Origin: an uncultured Collinsella sp.
GTDB taxonomy: Bacteria; Actinomycetota; Coriobacteriia; Coriobacteriales; Coriobacteriaceae
DNA length: 64,000 nt
Assembly (NCBI GenBank): GCA_959606065.1
Contig: CAUHHV010000001.1
Location: 124,001-188,000, forward strand
Direction: 5' to 3'
The position numbers were made by a program, and so were the translations under genes. Under the pieces are notes generated by a model that ran no database searches, was not told where the DNA came from, and saw only the letters and a list, made by a program, of their open reading frames with translations. Shown here in pieces: positions 34,597 through 43,427 of the stretch; position 1 is the stretch's first letter, and every line of letters starts with the position of its first letter.

Positions 34597-35937
34597 GTGC
34601 CAAAAAAGACTGAGAGCACGGGTACTGGGCTGGAATCCTACGTTGCAAAGCTCATGGGCAACGGCTCAAACAGGACTTCGGTAACCGAGGACGAGATTCA
34701 GGTCGCCCTGAAGGATATCGATGTTACTGATGAGCAGCTCAACGCGGTGTATTCCGCGCTGCGCAACAGCGGCATCCAGATTATCTCCGCGAGCGGAAAC
34801 GACGACGCCCCGATGGACGTCGACGATGACGATAACGATACCGACGATTTCGACGATGACGAGCACGATTCCGGCTCGCTTGACGATCACGAGCTTAAGA
34901 TGGCTCGCCAGGCCGATGCCGAGATGGGCTCTTCCAAGAGCAAGAAGAAGCGTACCGTGCGCACGTCTCGTTCGCGTTCGCGCGTGCGCGGCATCGATGC
35001 TTCCACGGTGATGCTGACCGGCGACCCGGTTCGTATGTACCTCAAGGAGATCGGTAAGGTCGACCTGCTGACCGCATCTGAAGAGGTCGATCTGGCCATG
35101 AAGATCGAGGCCGGTCTCGAGGCTACCGAGAAGCTCGAGGCTGCCGATGCGGGCGAGATTGAACTCACGCGCGCCGAGATGCGTCGTCTTACGCGTATCG
35201 AGAACGTTGGTCTTGAGGCCAAGCAGGCGCTCATCAGCGCAAACCTGCGTCTGGTCGTCTCCATCGCCAAGCGTTATGTTGGCCGTGGCATGCTGTTCCT
35301 GGATCTGATCCAGGAGGGCAACCTCGGTCTGATCCGCGCCGTCGAGAAGTTCGACTACCAGAAGGGCTTTAAGTTCTCCACGTACGCCACGTGGTGGATC
35401 CGTCAGGCCATTACGCGCGCTATTGCCGACCAGGCCCGCACCATCCGTATTCCCGTGCACATGGTCGAGACCATCAACAAGCTCGTCCGCGTGCAGCGCC
35501 AGCTCCTCCAGGACCTGGGTCGCGACCCGACTCCCGAGGAGATCGGTGCCGAGATGGACATGAGCGCCGACCGCGTCCGCGAGATCCAGAAGATTTCGCA
35601 GGAGCCCGTGTCGCTCGAGACCCCGATTGGCGAGGAAGAGGATTCCCAGCTGGGCGACTTCATCGAGGACTCCCAGGCTATCGTCCCGCCCGATGCCGCC
35701 AGCTTCTCCATGCTGCAGGAGCAGCTCACTCAGGTGCTCGATTCGCTTGCCGATCGCGAGCGCAAGGTTATCGAGCTGCGCTTTGGCCTTGTCGACGGAC
35801 ATCCCCGCACGCTCGAGGAAGTCGGTCGCGAGTTTGGCGTCACGCGCGAGCGTATCCGCCAGATCGAGTCCAAGACCCTGGCCAAGCTCCGCCATCCCAG
35901 CCGCAGCAGCAAGCTCAAGGACTACATCGAGTCTTAG
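34597..35937 (+). CDS. rpoD: Primary sigma factor RpoD
   Basis: 446 aa. Region 1.1-like N-terminus followed by a very acidic tract (residues about 68-100, DDDDNDTDDFDDDEHD) and a basic stretch. Regions 1.2 to 4.2 are complete: DPVRMYLKEIGKVDLL, the region 2 core ANLRLVVSIAKRYVGRGMLF, TYATWWIRQAITRAI, and region 4.2 TLEEVGREFGVTRERIRQIE. Start GTG 34597 after GAAGGGAGAA. It is the housekeeping sigma; the acidic spacer is typical of actinobacterial primary sigmas. Confidence 0.95.
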   Translation: MPKKTESTGTGLESYVAKLMGNGSNRTSVTEDEIQVALKDIDVTDEQLNAVYSALRNSGIQIISASGNDDAPMDVDDDDNDTDDFDDDEHDSGSLDDHELKMARQADAEMGSSKSKKKRTVRTSRSRSRVRGIDASTVMLTGDPVRMYLKEIGKVDLLTASEEVDLAMKIEAGLEATEKLEAADAGEIELTRAEMRRLTRIENVGLEAKQALISANLRLVVSIAKRYVGRGMLFLDLIQEGNLGLIRAVEKFDYQKGFKFSTYATWWIRQAITRAIADQARTIRIPVHMVETINKLVRVQRQLLQDLGRDPTPEEIGAEMDMSADRVREIQKISQEPVSLETPIGEEEDSQLGDFIEDSQAIVPPDAASFSMLQEQLTQVLDSLADRERKVIELRFGLVDGHPRTLEEVGREFGVTRERIRQIESKTLAKLRHPSRSSKLKDYIES

Positions 35938-35940
35938 TAG

Positions 35941-35986
35941 TTACGGCGTTTTACCAAACGCCGTAACTGGTCGACGCTGCGCGGAC
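35941..35986. repeat. REP-like hairpin repeat, third copy
   Basis: TTACGGCGTTT-TACC-AAACGCCGTAA (35941-35966), then TCGACGCTGCGCGG. It shares the core CGGCGTTT-TNNC-AAACGCCG and the TCGACGCTGCGC tail with the two copies at 13549-13673, while the outer stem pairs differ but still pair. It begins three bases after the rpoD stop. Confidence 0.8.
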
Positions 35987-36080
35987 ACCAGAGCGACAAC
36001 TTGTCATTCAAAGAGGACGGCATGACCAGAAGGTCTATGCCGTCCTCTTTTCATGCCAATTTGTTCGCTCTGGTGCCCGC
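35982..36080. repeat. Nested inverted repeat around the rpoD terminator
   Basis: Outer arms at 35982-36000 and 36061-36080 (core CACCAGAGCG / CGCTCTGGTG) pair over 18-19 bases with one mismatch and one bulge. They enclose the rpoD terminator hairpin. The plan matches the nested repeats at 2052 and 21434. Confidence 0.75.
36009..36055 (+). terminator. rpoD terminator
   Basis: AAAGAGGACGGCAT pairs exactly with ATGCCGTCCTCTTT, a 14-bp stem with a 13-base loop, followed by TTCATGCC. Strong and probably active in both orientations. Confidence 0.8.
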
Positions 36081-36177
36081 TCGCTGGCATTGTCAAAACA
36101 TCGGCGTTTCCGTTGCTGGTGCCGGCAGTTAGGCCGTCCCCAAGGGATCATGGCGAGATAATTTCTTAAAAAAGTTC

Positions 36178-36205
36178 TTGCCCTTCGCCCAATCGTCCGT
36201 ATAAT
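36178..36205 (+). promoter_or_regulatory. Promoter of the tRNA-Asn pair
   Basis: TTGCCC at 36178-36183 and a perfect TATAAT at 36200-36205, 16-base spacer, ending 30 bases before the first tRNA. Confidence 0.75.
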
Positions 36206-36235
36206 AAACTTCGTTGCTTGAGAGCACGCACCTAT

Positions 36236-36310
36236 TCCTCGGTAGCTCAATGGTAGAGCACGCGGCTGTTAACCGCGCTGTTGTAGGTTCGAGTCCTACC
36301 CGGGGAGCCA
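36236..36310 (+). tRNA. tRNA-Asn (GTT), copy 1
   Basis: A 75-base cloverleaf with encoded CCA. Acceptor TCCTCGG pairs with CCGGGGA, the D arm is GCTCAATGGTAGAGC, the anticodon loop CTGTTAACC gives GTT, and the T arm GTAGGTTCGAGTCCTAC is complete. The second identical copy follows after 33 bases. Confidence 0.97.
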
Positions 36311-36343
36311 GAATTTCTCAGCCCATTTCGCTGGGCTTTAAAT

Positions 36344-36418
36344 TCCTCGGTAGCTCAATGGTAGAGCACGCGGCTGTTAACCGCGCTGTTGTAGGTTCGA
36401 GTCCTACCCGGGGAGCCA
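36344..36418 (+). tRNA. tRNA-Asn (GTT), copy 2
   Basis: Identical to the first copy over all 75 bases, including CCA. The 33-base spacer contains a small AGCCCA/TGGGCT hairpin, a plausible processing signal. A terminator follows directly. Confidence 0.97.
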
Positions 36419-36424
36419 GGTTTT

Positions 36425-36455
36425 AAAACCCGTCGCTTATGCGGCGGGTTTTTTC
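36425..36455 (+). terminator. Terminator of the tRNA-Asn operon
   Basis: AAACCCGTCGC and GCGGCGGGTTT around loop TTAT, followed by TTT. Canonical intrinsic terminator. Confidence 0.85.
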
Positions 36456-36612
36456 ATGCCGCGATCGCCGGTGGCGAACGTTACCGTATCAACATTTCGT
36501 GTCGAGGATGTAATCGCGAACCCTGCCGCCTTAACATGGCGCTGTCGTTGTAAACTATTGGAATGATTGCTCCCACGACATGGTGCCGCGAGTACCAGAA
36601 AAGGAGATTCTT

Positions 36613-36969
36613 GTGTCTGAGACCATTAACGGCAGCCTGAGCGTCTCGAACGACGTTATTGCCGATATTGCCGGTTATGCCGCGATGACGTGCTACGGCG
36701 TCGTCGGTATGGCCGAACAGCTGCAGGGCGCCGAGAGCGTGCGCCTGCTTGCCGGCCAGCGCCTCCGCAAGGGCGTGCTTGTTTCCGCCGACGAGAACGG
36801 CCTTACGGTCGACCTTCACGTCGTGCTCGAGAACGGCGTCAACATGAAGTCCGTCTGCCACAATCTTTCGAGCTCCGTCGCCTTCACCCTGCAGGAGATC
36901 GCTCAAATCGATCCCGCCAGCCTTAAGATCGGCATTCACATCGACGCGCTCAAGAGCCGTCTGAACTAG
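36613..36969 (+). CDS. Asp23/Gls24 family protein
   Basis: 118 aa from GTG 36613, which has AAGGAGATT upstream. Family motifs: SVSNDVIADIAGYAAMTCYGVVGMA and VDLHVVLENGVNMKSVCHNL. In Gram-positives this gene (yloU) precedes the DAK-domain kinase fakA/yloV and recG, as here. Members are membrane-associated or cell-envelope stress proteins, exact function unsettled. The window's copy lacks a membrane anchor. Confidence 0.88.
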   Translation: MSETINGSLSVSNDVIADIAGYAAMTCYGVVGMAEQLQGAESVRLLAGQRLRKGVLVSADENGLTVDLHVVLENGVNMKSVCHNLSSSVAFTLQEIAQIDPASLKIGIHIDALKSRLN

Positions 36970-36996
36970 CATCCGAATACGGAGATTTCACCACTC

Positions 36997-38658
36997 ATGA
37001 TTGCAAAGACCATTCGCACCTGTTTTCCGATCGCTGCGGCTGCCGTTTCCGAAAAGGCAGAGGAGATCAACAAGCTCAACGTCTTCCCCGTACCCGACGG
37101 TGACACCGGCACCAACATGTCGCTCACGCTCGCCTCGGTGACCAAGGAGCTTTCTGCCCTTCCCGCCGATGCCGACATGGAGGCCATTGCTGGCGCCATC
37201 ACCCACGGCTCCCTGATGGGCGCCCGCGGCAACTCCGGTGTCATCACCTCGCAGATTCTGCGCGGTGTGGCCGAGGGCCTTGTCTCTGCCGATGAGCCCA
37301 TTACGTCCGCCAATATCGCCTTCGCCTTCCGCCGTGCCGTCAAGGTTGCCTTCCAGGCTGTTCGTAAGCCCATCGAAGGCACGATTCTCACGGTCCTGCG
37401 TGATGTTTCGACCAAGGCAGACGAGTGCGAGAAGAAGAAGTTCTCTGCCGAGGATGCGCTTGACGTCATCGTCGTCGAGGCCTACCAGTCCGTCGCCCGC
37501 ACACCCGACCTGCTGCCCGTCCTCAAGGAGAACGGCGTGGTCGACTCCGGCGCCTTTGGCTTTGCCATCTTCTTGGAGAACTTTGTTGCCGCTGCTCTTG
37601 GCCGCAGCACCGTGGTCGAGGATTTCTCCGCTACGTTCGATTCCGCCGGCTCTGCTCGCGATGCCGCTCTTGGCCGTGTTGAGATCGAGGCTAACGACGA
37701 CTGGGAGGGCTCGGAGTTCCGCTACTGCAACGAGTTCCTCTTTAAGGCCGACGCTCCTTTTGACGAGGACGAGTGCCTGAAGTTCCTGGGTTCTATGGGC
37801 GACTGTGAGCTGCTCGTGGGCGCCTACCCCGACTACAAGATCCACGTGCACTCCAACACCCCCAACCTGGTGCTCGAGCACATGCTGCAGCTCGGTCAGA
37901 TCTATGAGGTCTTTATCCACAACATGGAGATGGAGGCCCACGACCGTACCGCTAAGATCCACGAGGACCAGGAGAAGTCCGCCGAGCCTGCGAAGGCGCT
38001 GGGTTTTGTCGCCGTTGCCGCCGGTTCCGGCGAGGCCGACATCCTCAAGTCCCTCGGCGTCGATGTGATCGTGTCGGGTGGCCAGACCATGAACCCCTCG
38101 ACCGCCGACTTGCTGGGCGCCGTCGACCAGGTCAACGCGACCTCGGTCATCATCCTGCCCAACAACGGCAACATCCGCATGGCCGCCGAGGCCGCTGCCT
38201 CTGCCTGCACCGACAAGAAGGTCGCCGTCGTTCCCACCAAGACCGTTCCGCAGGCCTTCTCCGCGCTGTTCGCGGTCCTGCCCGATTCCGAACTCGAGGA
38301 TGCTGTTGCCGCCATGGTCGACGCCATCAGCGAGGTCCGCGATGGCGAGGTCACCCGTGCCGTGCGCGACTCCAGCGCCTCCGACGGCTCGCCGATTCAC
38401 TCCGGTGACGTCATGGGCATCATCGCCGGCTCCATCGACGTGGTCGGCTCTGACGTGAAGCAGGTCACGCTCGACTGCATCAACCGTATGCAGGAGGAAG
38501 AGGAGGGCGACGCGCTGACGATTCTGGCCGGCGAGGAGCTGTCCGATGAGGCCTTCCAGGAGATCGTCGATGCCATCGAGGAAGCTCAGCCCGATCTGGA
38601 GATCGACGCCCATCGTGGCGAGCAGCCGCTCTATCCCGTGATCTTCTCGATCGAGTAG
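36997..38658 (+). CDS. fakA: DAK2-domain protein, fatty acid kinase FakA-like
   Basis: 553 aa. The N-terminal DhaL domain (1-200) has the ATP/Mg motif PVPDGDTGTNMSLTL and GARGNSGVITSQILRG; the C-terminal DegV-like DAK2 half follows. In Firmicutes FakA phosphorylates fatty acids bound by FakB for PlsX/PlsY phospholipid synthesis. plsX and acpP lie 5 kb downstream, which fits. A fakB gene is not in the window. Confidence 0.85.
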   Translation: MIAKTIRTCFPIAAAAVSEKAEEINKLNVFPVPDGDTGTNMSLTLASVTKELSALPADADMEAIAGAITHGSLMGARGNSGVITSQILRGVAEGLVSADEPITSANIAFAFRRAVKVAFQAVRKPIEGTILTVLRDVSTKADECEKKKFSAEDALDVIVVEAYQSVARTPDLLPVLKENGVVDSGAFGFAIFLENFVAAALGRSTVVEDFSATFDSAGSARDAALGRVEIEANDDWEGSEFRYCNEFLFKADAPFDEDECLKFLGSMGDCELLVGAYPDYKIHVHSNTPNLVLEHMLQLGQIYEVFIHNMEMEAHDRTAKIHEDQEKSAEPAKALGFVAVAAGSGEADILKSLGVDVIVSGGQTMNPSTADLLGAVDQVNATSVIILPNNGNIRMAAEAAASACTDKKVAVVPTKTVPQAFSALFAVLPDSELEDAVAAMVDAISEVRDGEVTRAVRDSSASDGSPIHSGDVMGIIAGSIDVVGSDVKQVTLDCINRMQEEEEGDALTILAGEELSDEAFQEIVDAIEEAQPDLEIDAHRGEQPLYPVIFSIE

Positions 38659-38667
38659 GCTCTGCCT

Positions 38668-40845
38668 ATGTCCGAGCTGTGCTCCGTGCCGCGCGTCTCG
38701 GAGCGTTTTGCCCAGAGCAATGCGCTCGACGAGGATATCGCGCGACTCAAATATGTTTCGGGTAAACGTGAGGAGGCCCTTCGCCGTCTGGGAATTCGGA
38801 CGGTGGGGGACCTCCTTCTCCATATTCCCCATCGCTACCTGGACTTCACTCGCTCGTGGTCCATCGAGATGGCGCCCATCGGTACCGTGTGCACCATTAT
38901 CGCCACGGTCGATCGTATTGTCCAAAAGCAGCCCCGTCCGCGTATGCAGGTGACTGAGGTCTCGCTCGTGGACGAGACGGGCGTGCTGCAGGTTGCCTTT
39001 TTCCGTCAGCCCTGGATTGCCCAGCAGTTCAAGCAGGGCGACCGCCTGGCCGTGATGGGCAAGGTCGAGTTTGCCTACGGTTTTAAGCAGATGGCCTCGC
39101 CCCACTTTGAAAAGCTCGAGGACGGGCGCGCCGCCGGCACCATCCTACCGGTCCATTACGTGAGCGATGGCGTGAGTCAGGCATGGATGCGCCGTATCGT
39201 GAGCGGTGCGCTCGAAGTGGTCGCCAATCCGTTCGATCCCATTCCCGCGCCGCTGCGCGCAAAGCGGAAGCTCATGAGCAATGCCCGTGCGCTGCGCTCG
39301 ATCCACTTTCCCTCGAGCATGGCCGAGCGCGACATCGCACGCCGGCGTCTTGCCTACGAGGAGTGTCTCTGCCTGCAGCTCGCGCTGCGTCTGCGCAACG
39401 ATGGCGGTATGGTCGACGTAGTGCCTTATGCGCATGACGCGGGCGAGCATTTGGCTGCGCTCAAACAGGCCCTGCCGTTTTCGCTGAGCGATGAGCAGGA
39501 GGCTGCATTTCAAGACATCCTGCATGACATGTGCGATGGCGGTCGTGTGATGAACCGTCTGCTGCTGGGTGACGTCGGTACCGGTAAGACCGCCGTTGCC
39601 GCCTGCGCGTTGGCGGTTGCGGCCGATAGCGGCACCCAGGCGTGCGTCATGGCGCCCACGGGCGTGCTGGCGCGTCAATATGCCGATAAGACCGGCCCCT
39701 TGCTCTCGCAGGCTGGCATGACCTGGGCGCTCCTGACGGGCGCCACGCCGGCGGCCGAGCGTGAACAGATTCATGCTCGGCTCCAGTCTGGCGAGCTCGA
39801 CGTGCTCTTTGGTACCCATGCGGTGCTTTCGGAGAACGTCACGTTCAAGCATTTGTCGCTTGTGGTGATCGACGAGCAGCACCGCTTTGGCGTGGGCCAG
39901 CGTAACGCTCTACGCGCAAAAGGCCCGGGTGCCGACTTGCTGGTCATGACCGCCACACCGATTCCGCGCACGCTGGCGCTCTCGGTCTACGGTGACCTGG
40001 ATACGAGCATCATCCGCCATCGTCCCGTTCCGGGTGCCGGCGTGACGACGCGCGTCCTCACCGAGTCGAGTCGTGACCTGGCCTATGGCGCCATTCGCGA
40101 GGCACACGAAAAGGGGCAGCAAGCCTACGTGATCTGTCCGCTCGTGGAGCCGAGCGATTCGGCCGATGAGCTCGAAGACGTACCCGGCATCGTTCGCGAC
40201 GACGAGGGCCGCGTGACCGTGCCCGTGCCGCTGCATGACACGGCGACCGAGCTCGATCGCCTTCGTCTGGCATTACCGGGGTTTACCATCGAGCGTCTCC
40301 ATGGCCGCATGCCGGCGGGGGAGAAGGACCGGGTCATCGATGCCTTCAAGCGTGGCGAGATCGATGTGCTCGTCTCGACCACGGTGGTCGAGGTGGGCGT
40401 TGACGTGCCCAACGCCACCGTCATGGTTATCGAGAATGGCGAGCGCTTTGGCTTGGCGGCCTTGCACCAGCTGCGCGGGCGCGTAGGCCGCGGCAGCGTG
40501 TCGGGTACGTGCCTGGTCATGACGCACTCCAAGGGCAACGGCGGCGCGTCGGCGGCACAAGACCGCCTCCAGTCGCTCGAGAAGACCTCGGACGGCTTTA
40601 CGCTCGCCCAGATGGACCTGCGTCTGCGCCACGAGGGTGAAATCCTGGGTTACCGCCAGCATGGCGGCGTGACCTTGCGCTTTGTTGACCTCGATGCCGA
40701 CGAGGAATTGATCGAGTGGGCACATTTGGACGCGGTCGAGCTCTTGCGGTATGCTTGCAACCTTGACTCCGTGGCGACGCGCCCTCTGCGCGATGCGGTC
40801 GCCACGCGGTATCGACACATCTTTAAGGAGGTCAGCGGAGGATGA
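38668..40845 (+). CDS. recG: ATP-dependent DNA helicase RecG
   Basis: 725 aa. Wedge/OB domain in the N-terminal 200 residues; helicase motifs GDVGTGKTAVAACAL (I), VIDEQHRFGVGQR (II, DEQH), MTATPIPRTL (III), and VEVGVDVPNATVMVIENGERFGLAALHQLRGRVGRG (V-VI, in two pieces). It remodels stalled forks and Holliday junctions. It overlaps rsmD by four bases. Start ATG 38668; the ORF is slightly longer than E. coli RecG. Confidence 0.95.
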   Translation: MSELCSVPRVSERFAQSNALDEDIARLKYVSGKREEALRRLGIRTVGDLLLHIPHRYLDFTRSWSIEMAPIGTVCTIIATVDRIVQKQPRPRMQVTEVSLVDETGVLQVAFFRQPWIAQQFKQGDRLAVMGKVEFAYGFKQMASPHFEKLEDGRAAGTILPVHYVSDGVSQAWMRRIVSGALEVVANPFDPIPAPLRAKRKLMSNARALRSIHFPSSMAERDIARRRLAYEECLCLQLALRLRNDGGMVDVVPYAHDAGEHLAALKQALPFSLSDEQEAAFQDILHDMCDGGRVMNRLLLGDVGTGKTAVAACALAVAADSGTQACVMAPTGVLARQYADKTGPLLSQAGMTWALLTGATPAAEREQIHARLQSGELDVLFGTHAVLSENVTFKHLSLVVIDEQHRFGVGQRNALRAKGPGADLLVMTATPIPRTLALSVYGDLDTSIIRHRPVPGAGVTTRVLTESSRDLAYGAIREAHEKGQQAYVICPLVEPSDSADELEDVPGIVRDDEGRVTVPVPLHDTATELDRLRLALPGFTIERLHGRMPAGEKDRVIDAFKRGEIDVLVSTTVVEVGVDVPNATVMVIENGERFGLAALHQLRGRVGRGSVSGTCLVMTHSKGNGGASAAQDRLQSLEKTSDGFTLAQMDLRLRHEGEILGYRQHGGVTLRFVDLDADEELIEWAHLDAVELLRYACNLDSVATRPLRDAVATRYRHIFKEVSGG

Positions 40846-41486
40846 GAATCATCGGAGGCGAATGGCGCGGTCGTAAGATCGAGGAGCCCCGTGGTCGAGA
40901 TGTCACCCGCCCCACGACCGATCGCGTTCGCGAGGCGTGCGCATCTATGGTCATGTCGGCATTCGACTTCGATCTGGACGAGGTCCGCGTGCTGGATGCC
41001 TTTGGCGGCTCCGGCGCCTTGGGCATCGAGATGCTCTCGCGTGGTGCCCGCTCGCTCACCACGTTCGAGATCGATCGCAACGCTGCTCGTCTGATTACCA
41101 AGAATATCGAGTCGCTGTGCCGTGACCGTGCGCGTTGGCGCGTGGTGACGGGTGACGTGCTGGCAAGCGCTTCGCGCGGCCGCGTGCCGGGCGGTCCCTT
41201 TGACCTGGTTCTGCTCGACCCGCCCTATGCTTTTGGCGCCGAGCCGGTCGAGGAGCTGCTGCAAAACCTAGCTCAGCAAGGCTTGCTGGCGCAGGGCGCC
41301 TACGCACTCTTTGAGCACGCCGCGGCCGATACGGGCGCTCACCCGACCGGATTTGAGACCGTGCGCGAGAAGCGCTACGGCATAACTTCGGTTGACTTGC
41401 TGCGCTGGTCGGCCACGAACGAGGCTGGCAATGCCGGCGACAGCGACCATGACGATGATGCGCTTTTGGAGGACGCCCATGAATGA
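40842..41486 (+). CDS. rsmD: 16S rRNA (guanine966-N2)-methyltransferase
   Basis: 214 aa. MRIIGGEWRGRKI opening, SAM-binding LDAFGGSGALGIEMLSRGA and catalytic DPPYAFGAEP. Methylates G966 of 16S rRNA. The recG-rsmD-coaD order is standard. A short acidic tail after residue 195 (GDSDHDDDALLEDAHE) overlaps the start of coaD. Confidence 0.92.
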   Translation: MRIIGGEWRGRKIEEPRGRDVTRPTTDRVREACASMVMSAFDFDLDEVRVLDAFGGSGALGIEMLSRGARSLTTFEIDRNAARLITKNIESLCRDRARWRVVTGDVLASASRGRVPGGPFDLVLLDPPYAFGAEPVEELLQNLAQQGLLAQGAYALFEHAAADTGAHPTGFETVREKRYGITSVDLLRWSATNEAGNAGDSDHDDDALLEDAHE

Positions 41487-41976
41487 CACCATCAACCGCG
41501 TGATTGTCCCGGGCACCTTCGATCCCATAACGTTTGGCCATATCGACGTCATCCGCCGCGCCCGCCGCATCTTTCCCAGCGTGATCGTGGCCGTTGCCGA
41601 GTCGCAGGGCAAAAACGGCGTCGGCACCACGTTTATGCTCGACGAGCGCGTGGCGCTGGCCCGTGAGGCGCTCGGTGATATTGACGGCGTCGAGGTGCTG
41701 CCCTTCACCGGGCTCTTGGTCGATTTTGCCCGCGAACAGGGAGCAGGAGCCGTGGTCAAGGGCCTGCGTGCCATGACCGACTTTGAGTACGAGCTGCAGC
41801 AGGCAGACCTCAACTACCGCCTGGATAGCGAGCTGGAGTCCATCTTTGTCATGAGTGCGCCGCAGTACGGCTATATCTCGAGCTCGGTGGTTCGCCAGAT
41901 TGCCTCGCTCGGTAGCGACGTCTCTAATTTTGTTCCGTCCAATGTGGTCAAGGCGCTCAAACATCGCTTTTCGTGA
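41479..41976 (+). CDS. coaD: Pantetheine-phosphate adenylyltransferase
   Basis: 165 aa. GTFDPITFGHIDVI (TxGH nucleotide-binding motif at residues 18-21), KGLRAMTDFEYELQ and YGYISSSVVRQIA. Fourth step of coenzyme A synthesis. I start it at ATG 41479 inside rsmD, with GGAGGA eight bases upstream. The upstream extension of the reading frame is rsmD in another frame. Confidence 0.94.
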   Translation: MNDTINRVIVPGTFDPITFGHIDVIRRARRIFPSVIVAVAESQGKNGVGTTFMLDERVALAREALGDIDGVEVLPFTGLLVDFAREQGAGAVVKGLRAMTDFEYELQQADLNYRLDSELESIFVMSAPQYGYISSSVVRQIASLGSDVSNFVPSNVVKALKHRFS

Positions 41977-42044
41977 CGTTTTTTAATGCCTGGTGGCATG
42001 TGGTAAACTAACACGATGATATGTTACCTATGAAAGGAGACCGG

Positions 42045-42542
42045 ATGCCGGGCGAGAATTTTCCTGGCCACAGGATCGTGAGTCTTGTCGACGAGCTCGA
42101 GGGGCTCATCGAAGAGGCTAAGACGCCGTTCGGCAAGAACGCCCAGATGAAGGTTATCGACGCCGACGTCTTCTTTAACATCCTCGACGAGATCCGCATG
42201 AGCTATCCCGAGGAATGGCAGAAGTCCCGCCGTATCCTCAAGGAGCGCGAGGAGCTTATGGCTTCCGCCGCCGCTCAGGCCGATTCCATCATCGCCGATG
42301 CTCAACAGCAGGCCCTCACCATTGCTGGTGAGCAGGAGATCGTCCGCTTAGCGCAGCAGCAGGCCGACGACATCCGCGACCGTGCCCAGCAGTATGAGCG
42401 CGAGACTCGCTATGCCGCCGAGGACTACGCCGAGCAGGTCTTTACGCACCTCGAGGAGAACCTCAAGAGCCTGACCGGCACCGTCACCCGTTGTCGCCAG
42501 CAGCTTAACGAGGGTGCCGCCCAGCAGAATGGTCAGTGGTAA
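42045..42542 (+). CDS. SepIVA/DivIVA-like coiled-coil protein
   Basis: 165 aa, ATG 42045 after AAAGGAGACC. The first 70 residues (RIVSLVDELEGLIEEAKTPFG; VIDADVFFNILDEIRMSYPEEW) are conserved, and residues 75-150 form a long charged coiled coil. In mycobacteria the SepIVA septation factor is encoded directly before DUF177 and rnc, the same order as here, and has a similar layout. That synteny supports a division or polar-growth role; the sequence alone supports only a coiled-coil protein. Confidence 0.65.
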   Translation: MPGENFPGHRIVSLVDELEGLIEEAKTPFGKNAQMKVIDADVFFNILDEIRMSYPEEWQKSRRILKEREELMASAAAQADSIIADAQQQALTIAGEQEIVRLAQQQADDIRDRAQQYERETRYAAEDYAEQVFTHLEENLKSLTGTVTRCRQQLNEGAAQQNGQW

Positions 42543-43096
42543 TGGCTGAGTTCCCGAACGTTACCGTCGATCTTTCCGAGCAGCTCGAGTTTCCCGGAGA
42601 CTCGTATCCGCTGACCGGCAAGGTCGATGTCGCCGCCTATACGGTGGGCGAGAAGGAGTACCAGCTGCAGGACGGCATTGACTACGACGTGGTCTTTACC
42701 AATGCCGGCACCGGTGTTCTGCTTACGGGCATGGTCCGCGCGCACGCAACCGGTGAGTGCGACCGCTGCCTGGAGCCCGCTTCGTTTGATATCGCCGGTG
42801 AGATTGAGGAATTCTATCTCTTTAACGAGCCCGAGGACCCCGAGGCCTACGAAGACGGCTATGAGCTGCTGGGCGAGGATCGCATCGTCGATCTGGGCGA
42901 GCCCATCAACGACGCGGTCGTCATGGACACGCCGTTCGTTGTCCTGTGCAAGCCCGATTGCCGCGGCCTGTGCCCCACTTGCGGCATCAATCTCAACGTC
43001 GAGCAATGCGATTGCGCCGCTCAAGCAGAGGCCGAATGGGCCGCTGCCACGGAAAATCCATTTGCAGCATTGAAGAATCTCAAGCTTGACGAGTAA
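42542..43096 (+). CDS. yceD: DUF177 (YceD-like) protein
   Basis: 184 aa. The core VRAHATGECDRCLEPASFDI and CKPDCRGLCPTCGINLNVEQC are DUF177 signatures with two CxxC-type cysteine groups. The protein is needed for 23S rRNA processing in other species and is almost always encoded before rpmF, as here. Its ATG overlaps the stop of the coiled-coil gene (TAATG). An in-frame GTG at 42536 is possible. Confidence 0.88.
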   Translation: MAEFPNVTVDLSEQLEFPGDSYPLTGKVDVAAYTVGEKEYQLQDGIDYDVVFTNAGTGVLLTGMVRAHATGECDRCLEPASFDIAGEIEEFYLFNEPEDPEAYEDGYELLGEDRIVDLGEPINDAVVMDTPFVVLCKPDCRGLCPTCGINLNVEQCDCAAQAEAEWAAATENPFAALKNLKLDE

Positions 43097-43160
43097 AACT
43101 GTGGTAGTATCGCTACTTGCGCGTAATCGCCACACTGGATAGTTCATAAGGAAGGTCACT

Positions 43161-43340
43161 ATGCCCGTACCTAAACAAAAGCAGGGTCGTATCCGCACTC
43201 ACACCCGCCGTTCCGCCAACATGAAGATCTCGGCTGCGGCTCAGTCCACGTGCCCCCGTTGCGGCGCTGTCAAGCTCCCGCACCACGTGTGCCCCAGCTG
43301 CGGTTTCTACAAGGACCGCGAGGTTATCGTTACCGAGTAA
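43161..43340 (+). CDS. rpmF: 50S ribosomal protein L32
   Basis: A 59-aa protein. Opening MPVPKQKQGRIRTHTRRSAN and a four-cysteine zinc ribbon (CPRC ... CPSC). The start follows AAGGAAGG. It sits in the DUF177-rpmF-plsX cluster, where ribosome and lipid genes are joined in many bacteria. Confidence 0.95.
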   Translation: MPVPKQKQGRIRTHTRRSANMKISAAAQSTCPRCGAVKLPHHVCPSCGFYKDREVIVTE

Positions 43341-43379
43341 CTGTATACTCTGGATGCGATGCCGTTCCAACTGGAACCA

Positions 43380-43412
43380 CAATGGCCGGCTCAATGAGTC
43401 GGCCATTTTTGT
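43380..43412 (+). terminator. Terminator after rpmF
   Basis: AATGGCCG and CGGCCATT form an 8-bp stem with an 11-base loop, followed by TTTG. It ends about three bases before the plsX ribosome site, so it could modulate plsX expression. Confidence 0.75.
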
Positions 43413-43427
43413 ATAAGGAGCATGTAT

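Noticed and set aside
36236..36418. Direct repeat that could suggest a CRISPR array
   Set aside because: The repeat is two tRNA-Asn genes. No CRISPR array or cas gene was seen anywhere in the window.
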